A stretch of 64,000 bases of DNA from Pegea sp. RAD2-039 (GCA_034620365.1 JAQGEQ010000350.1:290778-354777), one strand, 5' to 3'. Positions 1 through 12,328 are shown, counted from the first letter of the stretch. The notes: generated by a model not told the origin, from the sequence alone. Translations and numbers: made by a program.

Positions 1-3000
1 CAAATCACTTAAGGTTTTATTACTTTTGTGGAGTTTGAAAACATTTTTATTGAATCAAGTACAATGGTATATAGACACAAAAAAATTCTGTTCTGATTCA
101 TTAAAAGAAATGAAACGGGCACATTAGTCGAACAGCTTACACGAATTTTGTAAAAATCTTAACTGCAGTTATGCGTTTCTTTTATTTGCAACTGTCAAGG
201 TTAGAAGTATTCAAGAATTTTCTTATTTATCGACCTAAAAATAAATAAATCCATTACTGTTACTAAAGTAGTTTTCTTTCTAATGTGCAGTAGTTAAGTT
301 TTATGATTTTTTATTATCTTTTAGCTACACTATTATTAGGCTTTAAACTTATTCGGTGCCTCTGTGTTAGTATTTTCTTTTTTATGAGGCTACATTTATT
401 TAATTTGTTTAAACTATTTTTAAGCTGAATTCTTTACTAATTAAACTTTTTTTAAGACAATAGTGACTTAAAGTTATCTTTAAACTAGCAAATAAGTTCG
501 GTTATTAACAAAAACTAACCCCAGTAACAAAGTAGACAATCAGTTTTTTTTTTATCTTCAAATACTCTTTTTAAAAACTTGTTTTCTATTAATATTGTCT
601 TTAAATTTATCTATAAGAAAGTCAATTTCTTCGATGAATTAAATCAAAAAAATGTTATATTTTATTTTAAATTTTATTGCAATAAACATAGCCTAGTGAT
701 ATTTTAATATATAAATTAATACTTTTTAACATGTACAAAATCAAATACTTTTTAATAATTCACTAATTGCTATTTAGTTTGTTGAAACATCAAAATGTTT
801 TAAAGTTCCATTTGTCTCATTTAAAAGTCGTTAAAAGTTAAAACTATTTAAATTTAATTAAAAATACTATACAATGTTAAAAATTGTTTAAAAATTTACT
901 ATTTTTATAATCAATTTCTTATTTAATCATTTTTATCAACTATTCTTACGTCAATTTTTTCAATTATAAAAATTACAAATTGTTTTAGTATTTTAAACTA
1001 AGATCAAAACTAAATGACTTTGAAAAAAATTCATATAAGAAGTTCAAAATTTCACTTAGTATATATCAGATTCCTATTTAGTAGGACACAGTTTTAAAAT
1101 CAAAGATTTTATTTGCTATAAAATCATATAAGCGCAAAACTATTAAACAAAAATATAAATCATCATATAAAAATGTTTTAAAACATTTATAAAAACTGAT
1201 TTACTGAAAGGCAACGATAGTGCTTAGAAAGGGTTTTTGATAGAAAACGATGAGGGAAAAGTTCTTGTATCATTGAAAGACCAGCATGTTGTTGTATCAT
1301 GCAATATCAAAACTTAAAGATGCAGTCTTTATCAGGCACTGACTAAATGGCTGCCTATTTAACCTAAAACCAACAAAACTCACCATCTAGTTTGTAAACT
1401 GTTTTGCACTTATGACGCTACTTTAGCAGCACTCACTAAGCCGGCGCTACAAATTTTTTGGTTTGAAGTAAACCTCGAAACTAAAAGGCTAAGAGAATAA
1501 CTAAAAACATTAAACAGAAGACAAATATAATTTCATCAAAAAGCTTACATTATATAGCTGCATAACTAAGATTTCATGCAGAAAAAATTAGATAAAATAA
1601 TATTAGTAGTTGTAGTGAAATATTGATTTGATTATGTTTTTTATGCCTAGGTTAAAAGATAAGTAAAATGCATGAAAGATGTTCTTGTCAATATCCATAT
1701 AATTCTTTAATAATTATTAGTTAATACATATGTGGTAAGTAGACTATGACTTGAGAAGAGTTAGGGGATGCTTATACTGAAGGCAGTAAGCTTGAAAAGG
1801 CTATAACAAGAAAATATGATATACTTCAAAAATTGTATAGTTTGCTAAGTCTATTGAAGCTGAAATAGACGCTAAAAAACCTCGAAGCTAATCCTAAAAA
1901 GCAAATAAAAAACATGGAGTCAAGCAATACCCTTGAAAAATTCATCGGGCAGAGATCTTAGAAGAAGAAATGTTTTTTTCATCTGATGGTTCTGATAAAT
2001 ATTTTTTTCGGATGACAACTAACTTAAAATCCTTTTACTTAAAAGAGATCTGACCTGTGTTAGTCTCTCCGGTATGAATGAAGATCTTTAAAGAATAAAC
2101 CCTTCCATGCTTCAAAAAAATAAAACAGCGACTTAAAAAAGTGACAATTATTTAATATTGCTCTTTGGGGTTCTTGGTTGTTAAAAGAATTAGCTCATAT
2201 AAATTTATAGTTTCTTATTTCTAATGATGAGTGACATCAAATATAAGTTAGACAGAACAACTTTCTTGATTGTTATGATAATGTCTCAATCATAAGTTGT
2301 AACTATTACTAAAGACCAAAACAAATTTCAATAGATAATATTTTTTCCTGAGAAGATTTTATAGAAACCTTTTTTTGTTTACAGCTCTACTTTAAAATTT
2401 AAAATTCTTTCTTTGACCTTAGTTTAAAGTTTTTGTTTAACCTTGTGCGCAGAAGCCTGGTTATACCGAGAATTCTTAAAAGTTTCTTCCGGTAACTTTG
2501 ACTTAATTTTTAAATGATATATAACTAAATAATATTCTTACTTGAGCTCCTATCATTTTTGGCATTCATCAGAACATTATATTTTTTACTACAACTTAGA
2601 CAAAAGTGGTAATTTCTAATAATGTTTATTCTAGAATCTATCTAGTTTAAATTGTATCAAATTTCAATCATGCACTTTTTTAGTTTTATCCAAACAGTAC
2701 AGGTTAGAAAATTATGAAAATAGGTAAATTTATACAAAGATTTCTATAAAATTGTACACAAATGCAAGATATTCTTAGAAAAGATAAGACAAGCATTTTT
2801 AGATGATATTCTATTAAACCTTATGAAATAAAATATGAAAACATAAGTTAGATCCCAAATAGTAAATATAAACAATCTCAATAAAAGGCTTGTTTAGCTG
2901 CAAATTTTTTTAATTTAAATTTGATCAACCTCTCTTAAAAATTTGAAGCGAAATATAAAAATAAAGCGGAATTTATTCAAAGTTGTCACATTTAAAGATC

Positions 3001-4304
3001 TGTTGGAGTTATAAAACCCTAGTCATTTTACATTTAGCTTTTTTTATTTATCAATAAAGTGAAAAAATATAAAGAGATGTAAGTTTTACAAAAACCATGA
3101 ATTAATATACTTTTATTAAAGAAAAAGCTTTCAATATATTTTTCCACGCTTCTTTTTGAAACTTAAATAATATTATAGCTCTACTTTTCAAGAAAGTTTT
3201 TCTTAAAAAGTATACAATTGAATTGTAAAATATCTTAAACTATACTAAAAAACATATTTATTGAATAAAAAACCATCAAGCTCATTTTAAATAAACATAC
3301 ATTTCAACTAATCAATGATAGTAGGATTAAATTCAAATTAGTAGATTCATATAATAACGTACTAGATTCAACAATATTAAACAATTTAGTTATCGCTCTA
3401 ATAATATGTGATATATTGCATTTTGAAAACAGAATTTATAAGAGATATGATAAAGTATGATTTTTTAATATGATTTAAAACTTTTAATAACAAGCAACAC
3501 CAACAAAAATATAATAGACATTAAGATGACACTGATGCAGACAGTAATTTTGGTACTATATAAAAATATAGAATAATTACTTAGTTCATCAATGGTTTAT
3601 TTTTTATTTTAGTATTATAGCAGCACGAGCATTATAATAAACTTGGAATTTTATAAAGCACTAAATTTAAAATAATTTTTTCTTCTTTAGAATATTAGTT
3701 TTATTTTGTTTTTATATTTAAAAATAGCTAAAGTTCAAAACAAGAAATACTTTTTAATGAAACGACAGATTGGTTATATGTCACGCTCGTTTCAGAAACA
3801 GTAACTTTTTAATATCTGCCCGATATTATTTAAATAATTTACGTTTATTCTTTTTTTTCAAAGATCTTGAAAAGTAATATTCTATTTCGTAAAAAGTATA
3901 AATTGGTTTTGCAGTTGATAAATTTGTTCAAATAGTTTAAACCAAAAGCATGTAATCTTTGGTTTTTTATTCGTAATCTCAAATGTACTTATATAAATTT
4001 CCTACTATTTTCTTTTCGAAATTGTTTCATATTTTCAAAACTTTTGATAGTCAAAATCTAAATTTTTTAGATTAATTACTGTTTAGTCTGAATTTTCAGT
4101 ATTTAATATGACAAATAATTAAATAATTTTTTTAGTATCTGCTTTTTATATTTCATAATTTTTAAAACCTAAAAGTTCTATGAAAAATTAATTTTATGCA
4201 ACTCTTTTTTTTATTTATAGCAATTAATAAAAATTTTTATTTATGTAACTTAAATATAATTTGTACTCTCATAAAATCTATCATTAATAGATTTTTAAAC
4301 AATA
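1..4304. other. AT-rich stretch without recognisable gene
   Basis: No open frame, RNA gene or repeat was recognised here. The last part before 4305 is probably the promoter and 5' untranslated region of the phosphatidylserine synthase gene. Around 1200-2100 the base composition is slightly less extreme and may be decayed mobile-element sequence, but nothing could be identified. Confidence 0.4.
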
Positions 4305-7300
4305 ATGGCAAAAAATCGAAGTCAAATGGAAGTTAGAAGAGCAAGAAGACGTTTCAATGTCAGATATGATTTTAGAACTATTAATGAACAACAGGTATGA
4401 TTTTTTTGTGGATTTTTGTCAATATTTTAATTTTTTCTATTTGATATTATTCAAAAGTATGATTATAATTTTGTAATTTTACAGAAAAATTTTTCTTTCA
4501 AATATTTAAAAGATGCTTGGTTAAAATTAGTTTGGAAGTCTTATATTTCCATAATTAAAATATTTTAATCATTTTTTTTTACTTAGTAATTTTTATTAAT
4601 TATAATTAATATAAAGATAATATTGATTAATTAAGTCAACTTCTAAGCCTTTAAAAATTACTTATGACTTTTATATTCTTTTTATTATTCAGTCTACATT
4701 AAAGGTTTAATCATTAACTGAAATAAATCTTAAAATGTTTAGGTTGAGGATATCACACTTGATTTTTTTTATAATCCACATACAATCACTTTATTATTAG
4801 TGATCATAGCAACTCTTTTGTACACAGTTATGTCCAGGTATTTATAGTTTACTCATTTTGGTAATAGAACTTAAGTACTGTTATAAATCTATTATGAAAT
4901 CTAAAGCCCTGTGTGTGAACATTTTAATTTTAGTGTCTCTCAAAAGAAATGATGATATAATTCCAGAATAAAAAATATAGTTTATATAATAATATAATGA
5001 TAACCTAATAAATATTTGATATGATAAAATGTGATTTTATTAATTTTTATTAGTTAAGTTTTCTTTTTATTAATAATAATTTTATTATTATTATTACCTA
5101 TTGCTAGCAAGTTTCCTATTTTTTATGATTATCAAATTAGAATTTATTTATATGTATTTCATTAACTTTAATTTTTTACTCTTTTAAAGATACATTTTGA
5201 ACAAATTCTAAAATTTATAATAAATATTACATTCTAATCATAAAAAGTTAGGCTTCAATATTTAAAAAATAAACTTTTGTTTTGTTGATGATATGTTTAT
5301 GAACTTTCAAAGAGCAAAAAAATCCATTATAAGTATAATGTAGGCTATGGTGATTTCATGTATTTCAGAATAACTTTTTTGGAAGGCAGGTATAGTTATA
5401 GATGGTATTAGATAGTTTAGTATTCATATATCATTAATAAACTATTATATGTTATAGTCATTGTTAGAAACTCCTTAGGAAAGCTAAACAATGTTGCTCT
5501 ATTTGATGTTAAGAAAGTTTGTATTTTAGTTGTTGAATTTTTAAAGATATCTTTATCCCAAAATACTTCTTTGAATATTTTTCATTCTGTTGATATTTAT
5601 GAATTAAATATTAACTTTTTAAAGATTTTCATTAATAATCAATAATAGATTTATATTATAACAACAAATCACTTGTTTATACCAAACAATATTTTTTAAA
5701 GGTTTTTTCATAACATTTGATAATCTTCTAATTATATTTTACTATTTAAAATTCTTATTTCATTTACAGAGACGACTCTTCTACAGAGAAAAATGTCTGG
5801 AATGGTTGCTGTGCTGTTTTTTTCTTCTTCTCCATTATCAGCATTTTAGCGTTTCCGAATGGACCTTTTACAAGACCTCATCCAGTGGTGAGCTGCCTAA
5901 AGTCATAATGAAATAATTTATTAAAATTCAAAATTTATTAAATTTGGTGGTTCAAACCTGTTTTTAATTCCATTTTTTGAAATGATATTTATCAGCATGA
6001 AGTAATATACATTTTGGGTTTAGATGTTCAAAATGGTTTTACATCATGCAAAATTAAGACAGCTTTATCTCTGATTCACACAATTAGACGTTGGTGGTGT
6101 TTTCGTTACAAAGCTGACATTATAATTTGTTTATTTAAATATTACATTAAAGATTTTTAAAAGTAAAATATTAAGAATTCCAAAATTTAAAACATTTTAA
6201 TGTATATGTTAATATCAGGTTATTTTGCAGTTTATAATTGATTTTATTCTTAGATCTGGCGAGTAGTATTTGGAATCAGTGTTCTTTACTTTTTATTTAT
6301 GGTTTTTCTTGCATTTCTTAATATGGCTCAAGTCAGGATGGTGTTAGAATGGTTGGATCCATCTGTAAGAGGAGCTCAAAGAGAAGTAGATATGGTCGAG
6401 GTTAGTGTTCGTATTTTTCAGTTTGAACTTTTACTTTTGCAGTGCTTGATGACAAAACTAATTTAAAACTGCTTCTACTTAAAACCTGCTTCGTTTAACT
6501 GTTTCTCAATTTAACCAATTGCTTACAAACTTTGTGAACACATGAAATAGTACACCACCGGATATCTGATGAGAACTCAAATTTCTTGATTACCTAAATT
6601 GAATGCAATTTTGTGTTTAATTTTTTCTATTATTCGATGTTTTTTCCTCAAAGCTCATTTGATTTATCATTTGGTTGAATTTATCTGTCTGTGATGAAAA
6701 AGTCGATCACAAAATATTTGTCACTTTTCACTTCTTCGCATTGAATGAATTCTGATTGAATAAAGAATTGAGGATTGTAATTTCAAAGCTCATTTACTAC
6801 TTTCATATTTTTCAAATATTTCTATTATTTTATCAGCATGAAGTAATATACATTTTGGGTTTAGATGTTCAAAATGGTTTTACATCATGCAAAATTAAGA
6901 TAGCTTTATCTCTGATTCACACAATTAGACGTTGGTGGTGTTTTCGTTACAAAGCTGACATTATTTAAATATTTTTTTCATTGATTGCATTTTTTTCAAT
7001 TTTGTAAACTTATCACCAGGCATATGCAGTAAACTGTTCAGACGTGACGATTGAACGGGTATTTTCTAGTCTGGATATCTTTGCTTTTGCACATTTTGCT
7101 GGTTGGGCGATGAAGGCGTGTATGTTACGGAGTTATGCTATGTCTTGGACGCTTAGTATATTATGGGAAATGACCGAGGTATTTAACAATTATTTGAAAT
7201 ATGTTGATTGTCACCATAACCTAGTTGCGTTTACTTTTAAACAAATCAAATGATGTTTGCTTGTCCCGATTATGTGATACAAATTTGATTACAATCTAGC

Positions 7301-10300
7301 AAAGCTGTTTCGAATTCTATGTAATGCGCAAAGTTTTAGTGAATTATATTTCGGTCAATTTAGTATCTTGAAAACTCCTCTACCATCAAAATCAAACCAA
7401 AAAAGCTGTTCTGAAGATAAATGTTGTGCTTGTTGGTTGAAGGTACTTGGTGAATAATAATATTAATAGGGGTCTTTGGCCGAGAACGGCTATGCAAGAT
7501 GTATTTTGAGTAATGATATTAAAAATAAAGCAAAAGAGTAAAATACAAATGAAAAAGCCGTTAGAGGTTCTTTCTTTTCATTGAAGTTGGTTTTTCTTCT
7601 CTATCTTCCATTTATTTCCGGGAAGTTGACAGAGTGATCTAGAGTGAGTAGTGGACATATTCTTTAAAAAAATCCAAATTCGGAGATTTCTTGATTAGCT
7701 TTTCATAACAAACCCAAACAACAAAGGTGCATCTTATTCACTTTTCTTTCTAATTACATTTTCAAATTCCTATTTACTTTCTATAAAAAACTAATTTTTC
7801 ATCGACAACATCTACCAGCGATAAGTAGATTAGAAAATCATCTCTTCTTTTATCTATTGAAATAGTTTTGAGATAAAAAATTTAATCTAACTTAAAACTA
7901 TAATTTCAATAATTTCATTTTACCCGTAAGCTCAAAACGACTTTTTTTATTTGAGATTTATTACAAATAACTATTTATAAATTTATTTAATTGTCAATAT
8001 ATTAATAAGTGATGTAGTTGTAAAAAAAATAAATATTTGAATAGCTGATTAAAGAACACCAATAAATTTCAACTCTTTTATAATCTTAATTTATCTACCA
8101 CTGATGTATAATATCAGAATAGCTATTTGATAAATTATTTCTATATTTTGAAATGTATGTTATAAAATTTAGCTTTGTATCAGCATGAAGTAATATACAT
8201 TTTGGGTTTAGATGTTCAAAATGGTTTTACATCATGCAAAATTAAGACAGCTTTATCTCTGATTCACACAATTAGACGTTGGTGGTGTTTTCGTTACAAA
8301 GCTGACATTTACTGAAAGATTTTTTTTTAACTTTATTTTTTGCAACAAGTGGTTTTGAGTGTTTTTTTACACTAGTCATTGCTACAGTTGAATGATCAGT
8401 AAGGTTTATTTATAAAATCTTCAATTTGTCCAATTACAGCAAAGATAATGAACTATTTTTTCCGACACAGTACTGACCTCAACCCATTTATTTCCATATT
8501 TTTAGTTTTTGAGTCAGCGTCTTCTGATACTCCATCGTCGTTTTGAGCCTCATGCAAGACACAACAAAAACTGATCAGTTATCGATCGGTAAAAACTCTT
8601 CGGCCAGCAATACAAAGCCAAGAAAGAAACTAACAGATAAATCTCGTGACTGAGGGTGCTGAGGACAACCTATTGTGTATATTCCTCAAAAAATTAAATT
8701 ACAAAACCAAGTTTCTTGGAGTTAAATGCTCGCTCTTTAATCTAACTGTGTCTTTCAGCTTTTCTTTATGCATCTTCTTCCCAACTTTCAAGAATGCTGG
8801 TGGGATCAGATAATTCTTGATGTCTTCATCTGTAATGGAATCGGAATTTATGTCGGAATCCAAACATGTCGATTCTTAGAAATGCGAGAATATCGATGGG
8901 AATCCATCAAGTGAGTCACAAACCATCCCATAAATCAAATGAGTCACTAAACACAAGTGCCTCCAACCAATCATAGCGCTTGTCTGTAAATTGTTTGTAA
9001 ATATGTTTTATTTACACATATGCTCGTCTCTGCTTCAAACTCACCGAGAGTACAAGGTTCCTATCAAAAATCAGTTGAATCACCTTTATTTGTCAATTAA
9101 AAAACTCCTCGGCCGGCAAAATGAAGCGATAAAAGCCTGTCTCATAGATTAACGTCAAACTGCGTGGTGTAAGGTGCTGAGGAGGCGTGTACCTTCATTC
9201 ACCATCTACCCTGATAGCAGCTTTTCAAATCGATTTGTCAGCCTGATTTCTTCATCTGTTTGTTCCTCAGAGATATTCATTCAACGAGCGGAAAACTGCG
9301 CCGGGCGGTTCTTCAATTCACGCCTGCCAGCTGGTCGTCTGTTCGCTGGTTTGACCCTTTGTCTGGACCAATGAGGATACTTGGAGTATTCGTGTTGTTG
9401 ATAATGTTTTTGGTGAGTCAACGCTTATATTAACCGAAACTATAACTTTTCACAAAAACTCACGTAAACTAAATTTCAAACTTGCATTGATTTCTTTCAC
9501 AGCTTTGTGAGTTGAACACTTTTTTTTTGAAACATTTTTTACGTTATCCTGCAAAACATGTCTTTTGTTATGGTCGAATATTACTTATTGGACTCATATC
9601 AACACCCGCACTCAGGTAGTAAATTGAACAAATTTCTAATCACTATTCGCTAATATAGTTTCTTCTTTCAGACAATATTATGTTTATTTGACTGATACTA
9701 GATGCAAACGTATTGGAACCCAGACTTGGGTGTTTATGTAAGTAGCAGTTTATGTCTTGTCGTCTGACAACACGTTAGTAACTTTAATTTGTGGCAAACC
9801 CTGGTTTCAATCACAAGTACAAGACAAATATTGATTAAAAAGCCAGCTGAATCAATTTATCCTTTGTAAAAACTCCTCGACCACCAACATCAAGTCAATA
9901 ATAACTTGTCTTACAAACAAATCTTGTGTTTGGTTGTTGAAGGTGCTGAAGACTCACTTGCTTCTAGCACGTTGACTTGTAAAAACTCCTCGACCATCAA
10001 CCCCAAGTCAATAATAACTTGTCTTACAAACAAATCTTGTGTTTGGTGGCTGAAGGTGTTGAAGACTCACCTGCTACTAGCACCTTGACCTGTAAAAACT
10101 CCTCGACCAACAACATCAAGTCAATAATAACTTGTCTTACAAACAAATCTTGTGTTTGGTGGTTGAAGGTGCTGAAGACTCACTTGCTTCTAGCACCTTG
10201 ACTTGTAAAAACTCCTCGACCACCAACATCAAGTCAATAATAACTTGTCTTACAAACAAATCTTGTGTTTGGTGGCTGAAGGTGTTGAAGACTCACTTGC

Positions 10301-11632
10301 TTCTAGCACGTTGACTTGTAAAAACTCCTCGACCAACAACATCAAGTCAATTATAACTTGTCTTACAAACAAATCTTGTGTTTGGTTGTTGAAGGTGTTG
10401 AAGACTCACTTGCTTCTAGCACGTTGACTTGTAAAAACTCCTCGACCAACAACATCAAGTCAATTATAACTTGTCTTACAAACAAATCTTGTGTTTGGTT
10501 GTTGAAGGTGCTGAAGACTCACTTGCTTCTAGCACCTTGACTTGTAAAAACTCCTCGACCACCAACATCAAGTCAATAATAACTTGTCTTACAAACAAAT
10601 CTTGTGTTTGGTTGTTGATGGTGCTAAAGACTCACTTAGTTCTAGCACCTTAACTTGTAAAAACTCTTCGACCAACAACACCAAGTCAATAATAGCTTGT
10701 CTTAGAAACAAATCTTGTGTTTGGAGTACAAGTCCGATATTTGAAGGTGCTGATGACTCGCTTGCTTCTAGCACCTTGACTTGTAAAAACTCCTCGACCA
10801 CCAACACCAAGTCAATAATAACTTGTCTTTTGATGTTGTACAACTGATGTCTGCTCTTTTTGTAGTCACCTTGATTAAGATCAGAGTTTGCCTAAACCAA
10901 TAAAAGTCTAAAGACCCCTAAAATTAGCGCATCAAGATAATAGCATTTGTAATCAGCAATGTATGATTAAAGATAAATTACCTCCAAAAGAAGTAGAAAC
11001 AAATAAACATTTCAACTAGATGTTAAAATAATATCAAATTTGAATTTTCTATAAATTTAAAAAATTTATAAAATATTTCGACTTAGCAAATTTGTTCACG
11101 TGTCCCACCGTCAGCCTCGCTACTTAATTAACTTTTGAACTCTTTCAGAGCTATCACATGCACTGAGACAATTATTGCGCTTAAATTTGGAGCTGAGGAA
11201 TTTACTCGGACAGAGTTAAAGAACGTGATTGGTTGGCTCGTTGTCACGGTTCGTTGCACTTTGCCTTTGTGTTGCTTCACTGGCTTTTATCTTTTCAGCT
11301 GCTTATGACTCTTGCATCTCTCTACGTCATGGTGGTTCTGGGACGATTCAACTACGAAAAGGTGCCCCTGATTGTCCACCATACTACGACGTCATAACTG
11401 ATTACGTCATTGATAGGGTGAAGAGGTTTATGATGTAGATTTGTCGGGACCAGAGTTTCCCAGCGCCCTGCGTCCACTATCGCGTTATGGACGTCGATCT
11501 ATCGACAGTTCTGGATCTGATCGCGACTCCAGTGATGATGCCAGCGCGCAAAGCGACGATAACAAGACACGCCAGTCACGTGCCAAAAAACTCGACTACG
11601 GATACATGGCGAACGCGAAGAAAAACTTGTGA
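4305..11632 (+). CDS. PTDSS1: phosphatidylserine synthase 1-like (12 exons)
   Basis: Base-exchange enzyme of the endoplasmic reticulum and its mitochondria-associated membrane; it swaps the head group of phosphatidylcholine for serine. Exons: 4305-4394, 4743-4837, 5770-5887, 6254-6400, 7020-7178, 8759-8910, 9271-9412, 9503-9615, 9672-9737, 11149-11248, 11299-11361, 11417-11632, all GT-AG, giving about 486 aa (human PTDSS1 is 473). Recognisable family blocks are [61 protein letters not shown] and TDT.CKR.GTQ. They resemble vertebrate PTDSS1 more than PTDSS2. Several hydrophobic spans fit a polytopic protein. The C-terminus is hydrophilic, Ser/Asp/Arg-rich and poorly conserved. The last two introns are tiny (50 and 55 bp). 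Three introns carry an H/ACA snoRNA and intron 9 carries a minisatellite. The start is the first Met in frame with the conserved exon 1. Confidence 0.93.
5990..6122 (+). ncRNA. H/ACA box snoRNA, copy 1 (PTDSS1 intron 3)
   Basis: The approximately 132-nt element folds as hairpin-hinge-hairpin-tail. Hairpin 1 has an outer stem GCATGA/TCATGC (5995-6000 with 6044-6049) and an inner stem ATTTTG/CAAAAT (6011-6016 with 6029-6034), separated by an unpaired pocket on both sides. The hinge contains an ANANNA H box (AAATTA, 6051-6056). Hairpin 2 closes with CAGCTTT/AAAGCTG (6060-6066 with 6110-6116). ACA at 6117-6119 sits three nucleotides before the inferred 3' end. This is the standard pseudouridylation-guide layout, lying inside an intron on the sense strand. 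The target was not determined. Confidence 0.8.
6831..6963 (+). ncRNA. H/ACA box snoRNA, copy 2 (PTDSS1 intron 4)
   Basis: Identical to copy 1 over about 132 nt except for one C-to-T change at the first base of the hairpin 2 stem. That change turns a C-G pair into a U-G wobble, so the fold is kept. The ACA is at 6958-6960, ending 57 nt before exon 5. Flanking intron sequence is unrelated to copy 1, so the element rather than the intron was duplicated. Confidence 0.8.
7365..7455 (+). repeat. Degenerate single copy of the 113-bp repeat family
   Basis: Begins with a GAAAACTCCTC-like start and ends with GTTGAAGGTACTTGG. It matches the beginning and end of the minisatellite unit at 9865-10830 with a diverged middle. 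Similar single copies lie at about 8583-8662, 9096-9186 and 13590-13690. Confidence 0.5.
8178..8310 (+). ncRNA. H/ACA box snoRNA, copy 3 (PTDSS1 intron 5)
   Basis: Identical to copy 1 over the full element, with the H box, both closing stems and the ACA (8305-8307) intact. It lies in the intron between exons 5 and 6, with flanks unrelated to the other copies. There are no evident target-site duplications or poly(A) tail. Confidence 0.8.
8583..8662 (+). repeat. Degenerate single copy of the 113-bp repeat family
   Basis: Starts with GTAAAAACTCTTCGGCCAG and ends with GGGTGCTGAGGAC. The middle differs from the tandem units. It lies in PTDSS1 intron 5. Confidence 0.5.
9096..9186 (+). repeat. Degenerate single copy of the 113-bp repeat family
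   Basis: Starts with AAAAAACTCCTCGGCC and ends with GGTGCTGAGGAG. The CTCCTC/GAGGAG ends are inverted repeats, as in a small non-autonomous element. It lies in PTDSS1 intron 6, upstream of exon 7. Confidence 0.5.
9865..10830 (+). repeat. 113-bp minisatellite, about 8.5 units, in PTDSS1 intron 9
   Basis: Units start at 9865, 9978, 10091, 10204, 10317, 10430, 10543 and 10656, exactly 113 bp apart. The next start is at 10782, after a 13-bp insertion. Each unit starts TGTAAAAACTCCTCGACCA and contains a hairpin in which AAGGTGCT and GAAG pair with CTTC and AGCACCTT. A weaker CAAACA/TGTTTG hairpin also occurs. Because 113 is not a multiple of 3, it opens overlapping ~60-codon frames on both strands; these are not genes. 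Confidence 0.95.
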
Positions 11633-11890
11633 TGCGGAACAAATCCTATGACGTCATAAACGCGAAATGTTGAAAAACTTTTGCTTGTATATCTGTTGTA
11701 ACTCTTTTGCGCCTTCTAGTGTTCAAGATCTCTATTTGTCAACTAGTTTGATCTTTGAAACGGTTTTCATGACAACAGCACGCGCGCTTTTATTATCTAT
11801 GTACTCTTGCTGATATCCTGATCATTTTTTCAGTGAGTAACGTAAATTGTGGTAATTTGAATCTGTGACTTTGTATTGTGATCTGCATCA
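11417..11890 (+). promoter_or_regulatory. Compact junction between PTDSS1 and mutarotase genes
   Basis: Between the PTDSS1 stop (11632) and the mutarotase ATG (11890) there is no AATAAA or ATTAAA. A pyrimidine-rich acceptor (ATTTTTTCAG, AG at 11832-11833) lies 57 nt before the ATG. CRE-like TGACGTCA or ACGTCAT motifs occur near 11391, 11404 and 11650. This fits either a spliced-leader acceptor in a short operon or a 5'-UTR intron plus a promoter; the sequence alone cannot decide. Confidence 0.4.
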
Positions 11891-12328
11891 TGAGTTTGAG
11901 TCCGAAACGGATGGGAATGGTGATCTATCTACGCGATGAAAAGCGCGAAGAATACGAGCGGCTTCACAGCGAAGTTTGGCCGGAAGTAAAGCGTCGTCTT
12001 ACCGCCAGCAACATGAGAAATTTCTCGATCTATTACTGCAAGCAGCTTGGAGTGCTGTTTGCTCACCTTGAATATATTGGAGATGATCTGAACGCTGACA
12101 TGAAAGCAGTTGGGGATGACCCTGTCACTCGTCAGTGGTGGAAAGTATGTCTCTAAATTCATCAGCTCCGTTTCGATTTATGCAAATTTTTTGCAGTGTT
12201 GTGAACCTTGTCAACGTCCACTTAGTTGGGAAGGTCCACCTCCTTCTGAAGGTGGGCAAGGGGACTGGTGGACACCTCTCCGTGAAGTTTGGCATGATGG
12301 TCACTACCCAACTTCATTTAAAGACTAA
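11890..12328 (+). CDS. L-rhamnose mutarotase (DUF718/RhaM family), 2 exons
   Basis: Predicted to interconvert the alpha and beta anomers of L-rhamnose (or a similar 6-deoxy sugar). Exons 11890-12144 and 12197-12328 are joined by a 52-bp GT-AG intron and give 128 aa, slightly longer than the 104-aa bacterial RhaM. The N-terminal block EEYERLHSEVWPEV keeps the Tyr and His that correspond to the catalytic Tyr/His pair of E. coli RhaM. QWWK and the C-terminal CQ.P...GDWW..L.EV.H block are family hallmarks. The predicted fold is a dimeric alpha-beta barrel ferredoxin type. A possible poly(A) signal, AATAAA, lies near 12465. A sugar mutarotase of this family is uncommon in animals, but the intron shows it is resident in this genome. 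Confidence 0.88.

Noticed and set aside
6756-6968. 70-codon frame in PTDSS1 intron 4
   Set aside because: It is mostly the H/ACA snoRNA element read as protein; the same element elsewhere is not open in the same frame context.
10746-10778. Possible hammerhead ribozyme in the minisatellite (CTGATGA in one unit)
   Set aside because: Only one unit has CTGATGA, the others read CTGAAGA, and the required GAAA core and stem order are absent.
9906-10843. Series of overlapping ~60-87 codon open frames on both strands
   Set aside because: They are produced by the 113-bp tandem repeat, whose unit length shifts the frame each time and which has few stops; no coding signature.
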